64,000 nucleotides of DNA. Origin: UBA11400 sp964473555. GTDB taxonomy: Bacteria; Bacteroidota; Rhodothermia; Balneolales; HLUCCA01. This document shows, in pieces, positions 1-9,293 of this stretch. The notes beneath the pieces were generated by a model. It did no database searches. It was given only the letters and a program-made list of their open reading frames with translations, and had not been told where the DNA came from. The translations under genes were made by a program, and so were the position numbers. The stretch is from assembly GCA_964473555.1 (NCBI GenBank), contig CAYYPL010000003.1, positions 272,490-336,489 on the forward strand. Direction: 5' to 3'. Position 1 is the first letter of the stretch; each line of letters opens with the position of its first letter.

Positions 1-336
1 TCCAGAGTGCTCGGCAACGCCTACACCCAACATGGCCACCAGCACAACTCCAAGTGGAGCGAAGTTCATGAACACCGAAATCATGTTGGTCATGAACGAA
101 GCAAACTTCTCGAGTGAAAGCAGGTTGTTTACGGTTAATGGCTGCCCGGATCGTGGATCCAGCTCGGAAAATGTCATTGGCGATAAAAACGCTGAGAATA
201 TCCAGACCAGAATCATCAGTATCAGGAACAAGATCGCCGGATCAGGCAGTTTATTACCGTTACGTTCAATCCAGTCGAGTGCTTTGTTCAGAAATCCACT
301 TTTATTGGTGCTTTCTTCGGCAGTTTTTTTAGCCAT
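1..336 (-). CDS. AbgT-family transporter, N-terminal part (cut by window edge)
   Basis: The first 112 codons of a membrane protein run off the left edge of the window. The translation starts MAKKTAEESTNKSGF and continues with a short cytoplasmic segment, an LPDPAILFLILM membrane helix, a polar loop (roughly residues 52-75) and then MNFAPLGVVLVAMLGVGVAEHSG. This order, including LPDPAILF and the GVGVAE motif, is typical of the AbgT family (p-aminobenzoyl-glutamate importers and sulfonamide or antimetabolite exporters, inner membrane). The ATG at 334-336 is the only sensible start and has no strong Shine-Dalgarno, as is common in this lineage. The substrate cannot be told from this fragment. 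The next gene upstream (507-2063) is on the same strand, 170 bp away. Confidence 0.85.
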   Translation of the reverse strand, partial: MAKKTAEESTNKSGFLNKALDWIERNGNKLPDPAILFLILMILVWIFSAFLSPMTFSELDPRSGQPLTVNNLLSLEKFASFMTNMISVFMNFAPLGVVLVAMLGVGVAEHSG

Positions 337-430
337 ACCACATAGATTTTAAGTTCATATTGACAAGGTATTCACCTATACGACCGCATGAATATAGGAA
401 ATGCACTACTCAATTCAGAAAAAACGATAC

Positions 431-450
431 AAATGATTAAAAAATCATTT
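431..450. other. AT-rich palindrome between Wzi-like gene and AbgT gene
   Basis: AAATGATT, four A residues, then AATCATTT: an 8-bp perfect inverted repeat in the 170-bp spacer. It lies downstream of the Wzi-like gene and upstream of the AbgT gene, both on the minus strand. It could be a weak terminator or a repressor site. The stem is only A/T-rich, so chance is possible. Confidence 0.25.
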
Positions 451-506
451 ATTGGGTAGCTGTTGTGTGTGGATAACTTGACCTGAATACCATGTAGACA
501 CTCGGT

Positions 507-2063
507 TTATCGGCCGGATTTCAGCTGAACTGACACACCCACGGTGAACTGGTTCTGGTGATTACCCGGAACCATGTTCATGTTTTTCCTCCGTGCAAAT
601 CCAACATCCAGTCCGAAGTTATATCCCGACATAGACAGGACCCCGCGATAGGTAACACCCAGCTCGAAATCGTGGCGGTCTTTGTCGTTAAAGTACAGGA
701 AATAGAAGTCCTCGTCGATGCGCTTGTACTCCAGATGCAGCCCATGTACGGCGAAGTCCGTATATCTCCTCAAGAACAGATTGTACCCTAAAGCCCCTGC
801 TGGACCCATTCCGGAACCGAGTAGTTGTCCGCCATTGGTGTATCCCTGCTCAATACTCATGTGGATGTAGTAACTGCCCGGCGGACGAACAAATCCTGTT
901 TTTGACATAGCTGTGTTGGTCAATTCAAATGTCAGCGCATACGTGGATGCATCCTTTGATGGAAAAATCTGAGTTACACCTAAGTTGTAGGCCCTAGCAT
1001 GATCAGGATGCGAACCGAAGAAACTGCCTCCAAAATCGTTGATAGCAAACTCAACGTAGGCTTCGAATCCCTGAGAAGGGTGCCTCCATCGAGCTGTTAC
1101 AGCAGCAATCTGGTCAAAGGCATCGTTTAGGTCCAGGCTTACATCATCGATTCCGGGTTGGGCTTTGAATCGATAAAGTGTGACAAATGGATCACCAGAA
1201 AAGAGTTTAAAATCTTGCCCGCGCTGTATAAATGTTCGATTGAATCCTAGCTGTAAGCCTGGTACAAATCTTGGATTCAACTCAACGAACAACCCGGAGA
1301 AATAGCGCCAATTGTTGTCTAAATTCTCATCAAAGTATTCAGATTCTTGAAGTGCTCCCCAAACTTGTTTAAATCCGATATCGAAATACGGAATTCTGAG
1401 TGGTTTTCGCGTCTGAAAATAGAGGTGTGGAAATCCGGGCGCATTTGTGCTCAACAGAATCGGATTGTACCAGGAGGGCCCCACAGACATATTCTGGGTA
1501 GAGATACCTGTTCTGAAGTGGGTCAACCTCAGACTGATGTCCGATTGTCCCGGATGAAATTTCACGAATGGTTTGTTGCCATATCGGATCACGTAATCGA
1601 TGAGCGCATCAAACTGATAGCTATAGGCCGATTTATCATACTCAAGCTGGTAAATCGGATTCTGCTGCAGCTCGAAACTTTGGTTTTGAGAATAATACAG
1701 AACTGGCTGAACAGTCACATCCAACATGCCTTTGGAATACTGAAAACCGGCATGCAGTTCGTGGGTGAATCCCCGTCCGTACCACAGTGCCCCATCGTTC
1801 ATGGATCGTGCGTAAGCGGAGCGGTAGGTGGATTTGAACAGGACATCGGATAGTTGTAACACTGGTCCAGTATCAGTAGAATCTTCGGCATTCATATACC
1901 CGATCGCCGACTGGTACGCTGCAGAGTACCCGGATACTGCTCCGGATATGCGCATCACCCGGTCGAAGTCGGAATGAAGTGTTCCCGGAGTCTGCACTTG
2001 AGACCATAGTACCGAAGGCAGGGCTAATGAGAGAATCAGAGCTGACTTTAGGATCGATTTCAT
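507..2063 (-). CDS. Wzi-like capsule-assembly outer-membrane protein
   Basis: A 518-residue protein with an N-terminal signal peptide (MKSILKSALILSLALPSVLWSQ) followed by a long beta-strand-rich region with no transmembrane helix. This is the pattern of an outer-membrane beta-barrel. The segment near residues 195-215 (VGPSWYNPILLSTNAPGFPH) matches the conserved block of the Caps_assemb_Wzi family (PF14052), whose members sit in the outer membrane and take part in surface attachment or assembly of capsular polysaccharide. The ATG overlaps the TGA of the upstream ABC exporter by 4 bp (ATGA), implying translational coupling. The neighbours are an exporter and a GT25 glycosyltransferase, which supports an envelope-polysaccharide or secreted-metabolite role. 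The actual ligand is unknown. Confidence 0.8.
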   Translation of the reverse strand: MKSILKSALILSLALPSVLWSQVQTPGTLHSDFDRVMRISGAVSGYSAAYQSAIGYMNAEDSTDTGPVLQLSDVLFKSTYRSAYARSMNDGALWYGRGFTHELHAGFQYSKGMLDVTVQPVLYYSQNQSFELQQNPIYQLEYDKSAYSYQFDALIDYVIRYGNKPFVKFHPGQSDISLRLTHFRTGISTQNMSVGPSWYNPILLSTNAPGFPHLYFQTRKPLRIPYFDIGFKQVWGALQESEYFDENLDNNWRYFSGLFVELNPRFVPGLQLGFNRTFIQRGQDFKLFSGDPFVTLYRFKAQPGIDDVSLDLNDAFDQIAAVTARWRHPSQGFEAYVEFAINDFGGSFFGSHPDHARAYNLGVTQIFPSKDASTYALTFELTNTAMSKTGFVRPPGSYYIHMSIEQGYTNGGQLLGSGMGPAGALGYNLFLRRYTDFAVHGLHLEYKRIDEDFYFLYFNDKDRHDFELGVTYRGVLSMSGYNFGLDVGFARRKNMNMVPGNHQNQFTVGVSVQLKSGR

Positions 2064-3679
2064 GTTGGATTCACCAATTTTCCGTGTTCGAATGTGAGCA
2101 ATACATCGGCTACATCAAAATAACGTTCATCGTGCGTAATTACGATAACTGTTTTGCCTGCGGATTTTAATTCAGGAAGGATTTCATGATATATCGTATT
2201 CCGAAATCCGGCATCCTGATTCGAAGACACTTCATCCAGAACCACAATTTCTGATGGATAACTACACGCAAAAGCGAAGGCAAGACGCTCACGTTGACCT
2301 TGTGACAGCCTGGTTGTAGAGATCCTGTCATCGTCCACCTGAACCACATTTGACAGACCAAATCGGCGAATCCATGCTGACAAACCGTGCCCACTTACCG
2401 ACTCAGGAGCCAGTTCCCCGAACAGGTGAAAATCTGAAAACACTGAAGAAAATCGGGATCGGTACGATGCCAGTGTATCTGAACTGATTACTTGTCCATT
2501 GTAGCGAATACTTCCGGATTCTGGGAGATACAGTCCGGTGATGAGTTTGGCAAATGTGGACTTCCCGCTACCGTTGTCGCCTGTTATAAAAGTGATTTGT
2601 CCGTATGGGATGGTAGCCGAGACCGGACCGAGTCGAAAGTTCACCTGTCCATCGTTTCGGGTGTAACTCACTTCAACAGCCTTAAAATCTAGTATCGGAT
2701 CACCGACTTGTCCATTGAATGGCGGCAAACTGGTTTGAACAGTGCTTCGCTCCGTGTCTGCGGTGAGTTCACACTCCAAGGCATTCAGACGATCCATAGA
2801 AACCTGCATCGCTTTGTATTCGCTGGAGAAATTAGCCAGGGTTGAAAGTGGAGACAACATAAACAGTAAAACCGTGAGTACACCGCTGAATGCCGACGGA
2901 GTGGCAATCTGATGTACCAATATGCTGTATACCAATACTCCCAAAGCTGGAAAGAACAGAATTTCGACCGTCCGGATCGAAAAATTGAACAAAATATTTT
3001 CCTTGAGTTTGAATTGCTGATGGGCGCGGATCATGGGGGGAAACACGGTGTTGCGGTAGTGATCGCGCAGATATGGATTCAGCTTTAATTCTTTAAGCCC
3101 GTACACAAGATCCTCAAAAAACCGATACATATTATCGTAGTGATCGCGGGCTTCCTTGCCAAAATGCTGTGCGCGGCGGCCCAGTGCTGACATCACCGCA
3201 AAAATCAATCCAAATAACAGAACGATACCGAATGTGATGCTCCATGACAAAAATAACATATAGACGAAACAACCTAAAACGGTAGCTGATGCGGTAGTGA
3301 TGGCCGGAATCCGGTAAATCGTGTAGGATATCGTCTGTATATCTTCGGTAAGCACCGGAAAATACTCGGCGCCACGACCTTCCGCCCTACGATAGGATAA
3401 ATCTAATAGGTGATCGGTGACCCATTCACGCAGCTTGTATAATGCTTTATGGGCCATCGATGAGGTTAAGATCGTTGCCGTGGTTGTGCAGACCACAAAT
3501 AGTACCCAGATTGTGAGATAGAACCCCAAAAATCGCACGGGATCGGGCGCTTCGATGAGCAGGGATTGATGGACCAAACGAATCATCAGAGTAAGGAAGA
3601 GTCCAGATGCAGCTCCAGTAGCAATGGCTCCAATAAGAAACCCAGTTGAACCTTGCCTCAAAAGTGTGATAATTTTCAT
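2060..3679 (-). CDS. Cyclic-peptide-type ABC exporter (fused TMD-NBD)
   Basis: A 539-residue half-transporter: about six membrane helices in the first ~300 residues, then an ATP-binding domain. Walker A is GDNGSGKST, the signature motif is LSQGQRER and Walker B is EIVVLDE. The overall pattern, including the short membrane domain and the E in Walker B, fits the PvdE/SyrD-like cyclic peptide or siderophore export family (TIGR01194 type) rather than a lipid-A flippase. It would act in the inner membrane as a homodimer. It overlaps the downstream Wzi-like gene by 4 bp and starts 4 bp after the stop of the GT25 gene, so the three form a tight operon. No peptide synthetase or RiPP precursor is visible nearby, so the cargo is open. 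Confidence 0.82.
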   Translation of the reverse strand: MKIITLLRQGSTGFLIGAIATGAASGLFLTLMIRLVHQSLLIEAPDPVRFLGFYLTIWVLFVVCTTTATILTSSMAHKALYKLREWVTDHLLDLSYRRAEGRGAEYFPVLTEDIQTISYTIYRIPAITTASATVLGCFVYMLFLSWSITFGIVLLFGLIFAVMSALGRRAQHFGKEARDHYDNMYRFFEDLVYGLKELKLNPYLRDHYRNTVFPPMIRAHQQFKLKENILFNFSIRTVEILFFPALGVLVYSILVHQIATPSAFSGVLTVLLFMLSPLSTLANFSSEYKAMQVSMDRLNALECELTADTERSTVQTSLPPFNGQVGDPILDFKAVEVSYTRNDGQVNFRLGPVSATIPYGQITFITGDNGSGKSTFAKLITGLYLPESGSIRYNGQVISSDTLASYRSRFSSVFSDFHLFGELAPESVSGHGLSAWIRRFGLSNVVQVDDDRISTTRLSQGQRERLAFAFACSYPSEIVVLDEVSSNQDAGFRNTIYHEILPELKSAGKTVIVITHDERYFDVADVLLTFEHGKLVNPT

Positions 3680-3683
3680 AGTG

Positions 3684-4403
3684 CTACTTCGGGTGTAGGC
3701 GGGTAAAACTAAACCAACTGCTAGTGGCGAAAAACCAGGGTTGTGCCACTATCACAAACAGAAGATATCCTATTGCTCTTAGAGGATTTAACGGTTTTTG
3801 TAGCGCATATCGGATATATTGACTATTACGTTCTGAAAGTCCATTGAAAAAGGAATTAGTCAGAAACCGTCCATTTTGGATAGCCCGCATCGGAAACTTG
3901 GCATACGATGTTGAGGTACGCTCTCGCAGAAATATATCTACGTGGGAGTTTTCCCAGGGAATTGCAGCCAGTTTAGTGGCGACTTCAAGTTTAATTAGAT
4001 AGGCATGTGTGTCGTTTGTGCGAACTTCGACAAATCCAGGTGTGTCGGTTTTTCGAACCAAACGGGTATCCCAAATTATCGGGCGATGACCCAGGTAAAA
4101 AATCTCCCAGTCCGGGTGTGTATGCAGAAAGTCAGCGTACAGGGTTGCGGGAACGGGCTTGAGAAAGACCACATCATCTTCAAAGATCAGCGTGTTCTGG
4201 TATCCATATTTTACGCATTGTTGCCAGACGTGATGATGCGACTCGAAGCATCCGCGCATGGTTCCTTCAGGATGTCGGTCTGAGTGATAAATCGTAATAT
4301 CGTGTGGTTGAACCTGTATCGCACGGGCTATGTCCTTTCGTTTTTGGTTGTGAAACCCGGGATCAGGATCGGTAGTAATGAGTGCGATATGATCGATTTT
4401 CAT
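3684..4403 (-). CDS. GT25-type glycosyltransferase
   Basis: A 239-residue protein resembling glycosyltransferase family 25 (LPS biosynthesis type). The visible features are MKIDHIALITT at the N-terminus, a FESHHHVWQQCVKYG helix and the metal-binding EDDVVF motif near residue 75, the acidic triad expected for a nucleotide-sugar transferase. The C-terminus carries a hydrophobic stretch (AIGYLLFVIVAQPWFFA, about residues 208-225) that may anchor it to the membrane. It is the first gene of a compact minus-strand operon with the exporter and the Wzi-like protein. A role in decorating a surface glycan or an exported product is inferred from this context, and the sugar and acceptor are not known. 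Confidence 0.75.
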   Translation of the reverse strand: MKIDHIALITTDPDPGFHNQKRKDIARAIQVQPHDITIYHSDRHPEGTMRGCFESHHHVWQQCVKYGYQNTLIFEDDVVFLKPVPATLYADFLHTHPDWEIFYLGHRPIIWDTRLVRKTDTPGFVEVRTNDTHAYLIKLEVATKLAAIPWENSHVDIFLRERTSTSYAKFPMRAIQNGRFLTNSFFNGLSERNSQYIRYALQKPLNPLRAIGYLLFVIVAQPWFFATSSWFSFTRLHPK

Positions 4404-4421
4404 TCCGGAAAGATAACGAAC

Positions 4422-5477
4422 TCAGTGCATATCGGATGCAACGGAATGTGTCTTATCGACCAGGGGATCCATCACCCGAAACCAAACCGGAGGAATAAGT
4501 GCAAGCAGGATCATTCCCGGGTATCCGGTCGGCAGCTGTGGGGAATCTTCGAAGGTCCTGAGAATCTGGTATTTTCGGGATGCAACCGCGTGATGATCCG
4601 AATGGCGAGTTAATTCGAACAGGAACATACGGCTGAGAATGTGATCGCTGTTCCAGGAATGGTGATGCGTAACCTTTTCGTAGCGGCCATTAGGCTGTTT
4701 CTGGCGCTCAAGTCCATAATGCTCGAGGTAATTGACAGCCTCCAGCAGACTGAACGACAGAAAGGAGACGATGAGAAAAATACCCACGAAAGCTGCTCCG
4801 AACCACCAAAATATTAGAAACACCATCAACATGTGACAAATGGTGAACTGAATCATCTCATTGGATGGTGAGATGATGGGTTTTTTGAGTTTTTTGAGTC
4901 GTTCGGCTTCCAGATGCCAGGCGGAAAGATATTGACCAAGGATACTGGGAAACAAAAAACCGTAAAACGATTGTCCTTTGCGGGCTGAAGCGGGATCCTC
5001 TTCGGTTGCAACTGTGGCATGGTGACCACGGACGTGTTCTATGGCAAAATGCATATACAGGACACTCAACAGGAGTATGCGTCCAAGCCATTGTTCTGCT
5101 TTTGAACTGCGATGGATCAACTCGTGGGCGATCGTAATCCCGATTCCGCCGTTACTGAGTGCAACCGAGAGCATGGCTCCGGCCAGTGATACTCCGGAAA
5201 GGGATCCCGTCGAAACATGATATCCAAGCCAGAAAATGAGTCCAAACTGCACGGGAATGAACATCCAAAGGATCAAGGTGTAGACTTTGCTTGCCTTTGC
5301 GAGTGCTTCGGCCTCGGCAGACAGGTTGCCGGTATCGCGGCCAACAAGATAGTCAGCCAAAGGAATCACAAGAAATACATACATAACGGGCGTCCAGGTG
5401 GACCAGGAACCTATGGCTATGGTCAGGTATACCAAAAGCGGAATGGTATAGGCAACTAAATATCTCCAGGGCGACAT
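4422..5477 (-). CDS. alkB: Alkane 1-monooxygenase (AlkB type)
   Basis: A 351-residue integral membrane non-haem di-iron hydroxylase that oxidises the terminal carbon of medium-chain alkanes, using electrons from rubredoxin. All histidine boxes of the AlkB family are present: HELIH (118-122), EHVRGHH (147-153), NYLEHYG (249-255, the box that separates AlkB from fatty-acid desaturases) and RHSDHH (291-296). About six membrane helices are predicted from hydrophobicity. It is shorter than the ~400-residue Pseudomonas enzyme but close to the size seen in Bacteroidota. No rubredoxin or rubredoxin reductase is in the window. It lies 18 bp upstream of the GT25 gene and could be co-transcribed. A TATATTCG box 34 bp before the start may be its promoter. 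Confidence 0.9.
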   Translation of the reverse strand: MSPWRYLVAYTIPLLVYLTIAIGSWSTWTPVMYVFLVIPLADYLVGRDTGNLSAEAEALAKASKVYTLILWMFIPVQFGLIFWLGYHVSTGSLSGVSLAGAMLSVALSNGGIGITIAHELIHRSSKAEQWLGRILLLSVLYMHFAIEHVRGHHATVATEEDPASARKGQSFYGFLFPSILGQYLSAWHLEAERLKKLKKPIISPSNEMIQFTICHMLMVFLIFWWFGAAFVGIFLIVSFLSFSLLEAVNYLEHYGLERQKQPNGRYEKVTHHHSWNSDHILSRMFLFELTRHSDHHAVASRKYQILRTFEDSPQLPTGYPGMILLALIPPVWFRVMDPLVDKTHSVASDMH

Positions 5478-5510
5478 AAATTATAGGTTATGCGGAGTTT
5501 AACGGTTTCC

Positions 5511-5518
5511 CGAATATA
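5511..5518 (-). promoter_or_regulatory. Possible -7 box upstream of alkB
   Basis: On the minus strand this reads TATATTCG, one base away from the Bacteroidota consensus TAnnTTTG, and lies 34 bp before the alkB start. I see no clear -33 TTG at the ideal spacing, so this is weak. Confidence 0.3.
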
Positions 5519-5527
5519 ATTAGAAAT

Positions 5528-5587
5528 AGAACACAGAACACAGTACACAGAATACAGTGCACAGAACACAGTTCACAGGGCACAGAG
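5528..5587. repeat. Heptamer array (ACAGNNN class)
   Basis: About eight imperfect 7-bp units with invariant ACAG and a variable trinucleotide (AAC, TAC, AAT, TGC, TTC, GGC). It lies in the 165-bp spacer between the class V aminotransferase and alkB. It belongs to the same family as the arrays at 18.3, 18.5, 34.9 and 37.7 kb. Confidence 0.85.
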
Positions 5588-5642
5588 GAAAGTCAACAGC
5601 CCGCGACCAGTTCACATACTTCACGATGTACGGCTCGATGCT

Positions 5643-7037
5643 CTATAGCTCACGGTTCTTCAAAGATTCCACAAAATCAACAAAGGTATCCAGATCTCTT
5701 GAGGTTGTCGGCAGCCCTACGGACACTCGCGTAGCTCCGCGCATTTTACCCAGATACGTAATCATATCCCTGTAATCTCCCTCATCCCGGCTGGTAAAAT
5801 AACGGGCAATTTCATCGTTGGTCAGGCAGTTGTTGATTTCATCAAGTCCTGGATTACAGAAACAACCGGATCGGATGGATATCATGCGTTCGTTGGCCAT
5901 TTCTTCTATGTTCTCAAAAGGAATCACGTTTCCTTTCACATCAAAGAAATTCATGATGATGTTCCCACCCCGATTAGCGTAGTCAGTGGGACCAAATATC
6001 TTGACTACGGGCTGCCCATTGAAATGCTTTACGTGCACGAGTTTATCGGCAAGAGCCTTGATCACCGTTCTCACTCGATTCGTAATTCGATCGATTCCAA
6101 TACCTTCTACAAAATCAAGTCCCGTTTTAATGGCGGGAATATCCAGATAGTTGATGGTTCCGTCTTCAAATCGCTCATAGGTTTTGGCAAGAAATCTGTG
6201 CTGACTTGCTACCGATACCAGGGTGACCGTTCCACCCGCAAACCAGGGTTTTCTGAGTTTATGAAACGCCGTTTTCTTGATCAAAAGGCAACCAAGTCCG
6301 GTTGGATATCCGAAAATCTTATAAAATGAAACACTCACAAACTCAGGCTGTACTTTTTTCAGATCCAGACGTGTTGTCGGGACATACGCTGCAGCGTCAA
6401 GAAGCACATCGTACCCCATTTCCTGGGCACGGGCTATCCAGCTTAGGTCGTGTTTGGTGCCGGACACATTCGACTGTGCCGGAAAAGCGAACAGTTTTAC
6501 CTCACTACTTGCCTGATTCTGAAGTGCCTGTTGCAAGGCCTTCTCGTTGATCTGCAGATCTTCGTACTGCACCGGAACGTACGTGGTCTGTCCCCCCTTA
6601 CGATTACAATATTCCCGAATCCCATTGACCGAATTGTGATTGTCCGACAACAATACATAACTACTACCCTCATTGAACGGATAACTCTCACCTACGATTT
6701 TTAACGCACCGGTAGCATTTTGGGTGAATACACAGATGTAATCTTCGGCATTAAAGAACTCAATGACCTTCGCTCTGCTCTCCTCAACCAGATGAGTCGC
6801 TTTTTGAGAAGTTGGATTCGTGGAGTGGGGATTGCCAAGTACTTCTTCGTTGAGCATGCGAAAATGACTGACCAACTGAGATGAACCGTATAAATTACCA
6901 CCGGTATAATCCAGATAAACGTGACCATGGTCATCTAAGCGTGAAAACTCTTTTCTCCTCAGCTCATTGAAGAAGTCTTCGTCAGGTAAATTCCAGTTAC
7001 GGCTGGAATACGCAGGTTTTGATTGTGTCTGGCTCAT
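5643..7037 (-). CDS. Class V aminotransferase (cysteine desulfurase / MoCo-sulfurase-like)
   Basis: A 464-residue PLP enzyme of the class V aminotransferase family (fold type I). The N-terminal half has YLDYTGGNLYGSS and HSTNPTS, which bind the cofactor phosphate. The catalytic lysine is in SFYKIFGYPTG near residue 244. The late block ISIRSGCFCNPG carries the cysteine loop expected for a persulfide-forming enzyme. The similarity to the N-terminal domain of molybdenum cofactor sulfurase is clear, but the C-terminal MOSC domain of that enzyme is absent. Cytosolic; no signal peptide. It stands alone (77 bp after the GH3 gene, 165 bp before alkB), so context does not identify the sulfur acceptor. 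Confidence 0.82.
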   Translation of the reverse strand: MSQTQSKPAYSSRNWNLPDEDFFNELRRKEFSRLDDHGHVYLDYTGGNLYGSSQLVSHFRMLNEEVLGNPHSTNPTSQKATHLVEESRAKVIEFFNAEDYICVFTQNATGALKIVGESYPFNEGSSYVLLSDNHNSVNGIREYCNRKGGQTTYVPVQYEDLQINEKALQQALQNQASSEVKLFAFPAQSNVSGTKHDLSWIARAQEMGYDVLLDAAAYVPTTRLDLKKVQPEFVSVSFYKIFGYPTGLGCLLIKKTAFHKLRKPWFAGGTVTLVSVASQHRFLAKTYERFEDGTINYLDIPAIKTGLDFVEGIGIDRITNRVRTVIKALADKLVHVKHFNGQPVVKIFGPTDYANRGGNIIMNFFDVKGNVIPFENIEEMANERMISIRSGCFCNPGLDEINNCLTNDEIARYFTSRDEGDYRDMITYLGKMRGATRVSVGLPTTSRDLDTFVDFVESLKNREL

Positions 7038-7114
7038 ATAAACGTATCAAATCGATAAATTCCGGACTCATACTGAATGAACAGTATCTGATAGGGATAT
7101 GGTACAAAATTCCG

Positions 7115-8185
7115 CTAAAAAATACCCGTCCTTTTGCGTTCGAGAATGCGCTCGACAGAGAGATCGATTCGGTTCTCGTCAATAACCCCGCTATCGAGTA
7201 ACTCTTTGATGATTCGGATGCTTTTTTGCGCTACATCCGGTTCATATGCCAGATTATTGCCAAAGGCAAGGATGTCAACCCCAGCCAGCAGGGTCTGCCT
7301 CACCGCGTCTTCGAGTCCAAAATGATGGGTTATGGCATGCATCTGCATATCGTCTGATATGATCACCCCGTTGTATCCCAGCTGGTCACGAAGCATCCCC
7401 TGCATGATTCTGCTCGACATCGTAGCCGGATAGTCGGGATCCAGCTTCCGGTTGAAAATATGCGTGGTCATAATCATATCGATGAGCCCTTTTTCAAGAA
7501 GATGCACATACGGAGCTACTTCGAAGTCCTGCCAGGTATCGGTCACATCGGCCATTCCCAGGTGAGTATCTGCAAGTGAACTTCCGTGTCCGGGAAAGTG
7601 CTTCGGACAGGTCAGTACCCCTTCTTCCCTATGGCCACGAATGTAGGCTTCACCGTGTGCCGCAACCCGTTGGGGATCCTCTGAAAAGGTTCGCTGCCTT
7701 CCGTATATGGCTTTGTTTTCCTTGTTGATAGCCAAATCAAGACAGGGTGCAATATTCAGATTAATCCCATACTGTTTCAGAATGGATGCAATGTAGCGCC
7801 CTTCCTGGAAGGTACGGCCAGTATCGTCGATCTGCCCGAGTTCGACATGCGATAGGGTAGGCTGGAACCCATATTCGGGCTTGAGACGATTCACCGTTCC
7901 CCCTTCCTGGTCAATGGATAGAAACGTTGCAGCGGGCATGTGACGATACAATTGTTCATTCAGTTTCATCAACTGTTCCGGAGATTTGACATTCCGGTCA
8001 TAGGATTTAAGGACCACATCGTAATCAAACAGGATAATCCCCCCGATGTGACGGTCACGTAAGTCTTTGACGATAGGATGCTCCCGATCAACTTCATAGC
8101 CACGGAATCCAATCAGAAGCATTTGGGCAATCTTCTGGTCAATGGTTAAATCAGAGAGCCTGGGAACCTGGGGTAGTTGAAACAT
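7115..8185 (-). CDS. GH3 beta-N-acetylhexosaminidase (NagZ-like)
   Basis: A 356-residue single-domain glycoside hydrolase family 3 enzyme. The substrate-binding motif KHFPGHG (about residues 196-202) with a downstream DTHLGM, and the nucleophile aspartate in SDDMQM (about 277-282), are the NagZ signature. The enzyme removes GlcNAc from muropeptides (GlcNAc-anhydroMurNAc) during cell-wall recycling. There is no signal peptide, consistent with cytosolic NagZ. The size also matches NagZ rather than the longer multidomain GH3 beta-glucosidases. It would complement the AmpG-like permease and NamZ at 39.7-43.1 kb, although it is not linked to them. Confidence 0.85.
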   Translation of the reverse strand: MFQLPQVPRLSDLTIDQKIAQMLLIGFRGYEVDREHPIVKDLRDRHIGGIILFDYDVVLKSYDRNVKSPEQLMKLNEQLYRHMPAATFLSIDQEGGTVNRLKPEYGFQPTLSHVELGQIDDTGRTFQEGRYIASILKQYGINLNIAPCLDLAINKENKAIYGRQRTFSEDPQRVAAHGEAYIRGHREEGVLTCPKHFPGHGSSLADTHLGMADVTDTWQDFEVAPYVHLLEKGLIDMIMTTHIFNRKLDPDYPATMSSRIMQGMLRDQLGYNGVIISDDMQMHAITHHFGLEDAVRQTLLAGVDILAFGNNLAYEPDVAQKSIRIIKELLDSGVIDENRIDLSVERILERKRTGIF

Positions 8186-8233
8186 AGAAGTACAGATGTG
8201 GGTAATTAACGGAACTGGATGGACGGGATTCGG

Positions 8234-9289
8234 CTATCGGAGAGCATCCAAGACGGCCTTGAGATGTGTGGATTCAATGCTCAGCTGACCAAACATGTCC
8301 ACAAGCAAGTCACGGTCGATGCGGTTAAAGTCCGCTTCAACCGGAGTGATGCAAACCCCTCCAAAGTCGACCGAAGCGGGAGAAAACAGGATTTTATGAT
8401 CACCTTCTGCAAAAAACTGATGGGGACGATGTTTCCTCCTTAAAAAAATGATCACCGTCCAGGCCTCATCCCTATATGAAGAAATCACGTTGACCATGGG
8501 TTCTTCCATCGTCTGACCAGGGTGAATCTCGTCGTTCAGGGATTCAAATTGATTGTACACACGATCAAATTGGTCAGAAAGCACCTGTGCTGAAGCAGAT
8601 TGAAGCACGATACATGTTCTAAGTCCATCATCAACACCAGCTATATTTACCTCCTCCGTTTTACGGATCCATTCTCCATGTAGCTCAACAAGTTCGGGCC
8701 AGGTGGTTTCAATGGTCATAAACCCGAAATTACCGGCCTGAAAATGCAGATGATCGGGCGCTGAAGCCCCACATCGTGGACCATTATAGAATAACGAATA
8801 CCGACTTCCCATCGATTTTGAAATGTCCAGCATAGCAGGGAAAGACTCCCGGATGCGTTGGGGTACATGGCTTCGGTGTGGGATCGTAAAATGTTCCGGG
8901 AAAATGGGGAATGGATTAACCAGTACCACATAATTATCTGGATTCGAGGTTTCCAGCATAGCGTGCGAAAATTTACCATTTCCGGCAATAACCCCTTTTT
9001 GCTCGATGGGAAGGTGTTCCAGACACAGAAAGCAAGTACGCTCTGCGATCGATCTGGCGTCTACTTTTGCCGAACTGGATACGATTCTACCGGGATTGAA
9101 CTGTAGTTTCATTTCATACCCATCCATCTGGATGGTACGAACCATTACATCCCCCAGTGTAGCAGCTCCTTTTTGAAGCAATGGCCAGGTAGCTTGCTGG
9201 TGAGCCAGGAGCGCTTTGGACCGCCCGGCCAGATCAGACTTCCCGTCTGGAAGTCCATAGGCCATAAGTTCTTCGTTACTCAAAAACAT
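8234..9289 (-). CDS. DUF4922 protein, HIT-like nucleotidyltransferase/hydrolase
   Basis: A 351-residue cytosolic protein of the DUF4922 family, distantly related to the HIT/GalT superfamily (GDP-L-galactose phosphorylase and ADP-sugar phosphorylases). Visible motifs are RTCFLCLEHLP near residue 108 (a likely metal-binding CxxC), HFTIPHRSH, and DHLHFQAG near residue 180, the histidine motif that forms the nucleotidyl intermediate in relatives. I chose the ATG at 9287-9289, 4 bp after the stop of the glycosyltransferase. The longer reading frame to 9373 would overlap that gene by 80 bp and adds residues out of character with the family. The DUF4922-GT2 pair recurs in Bacteroidota, which suggests a shared pathway. 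The substrate is unknown. Confidence 0.78.
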   Translation of the reverse strand: MFLSNEELMAYGLPDGKSDLAGRSKALLAHQQATWPLLQKGAATLGDVMVRTIQMDGYEMKLQFNPGRIVSSSAKVDARSIAERTCFLCLEHLPIEQKGVIAGNGKFSHAMLETSNPDNYVVLVNPFPIFPEHFTIPHRSHVPQRIRESFPAMLDISKSMGSRYSLFYNGPRCGASAPDHLHFQAGNFGFMTIETTWPELVELHGEWIRKTEEVNIAGVDDGLRTCIVLQSASAQVLSDQFDRVYNQFESLNDEIHPGQTMEEPMVNVISSYRDEAWTVIIFLRRKHRPHQFFAEGDHKILFSPASVDFGGVCITPVEADFNRIDRDLLVDMFGQLSIESTHLKAVLDALR

Positions 9290-9293
9290 GTTC

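Noticed and set aside
1..352. 106-codon plus-strand frame at the left edge
   Set aside because: The minus strand encodes the N-terminus of an AbgT transporter with clear motifs.
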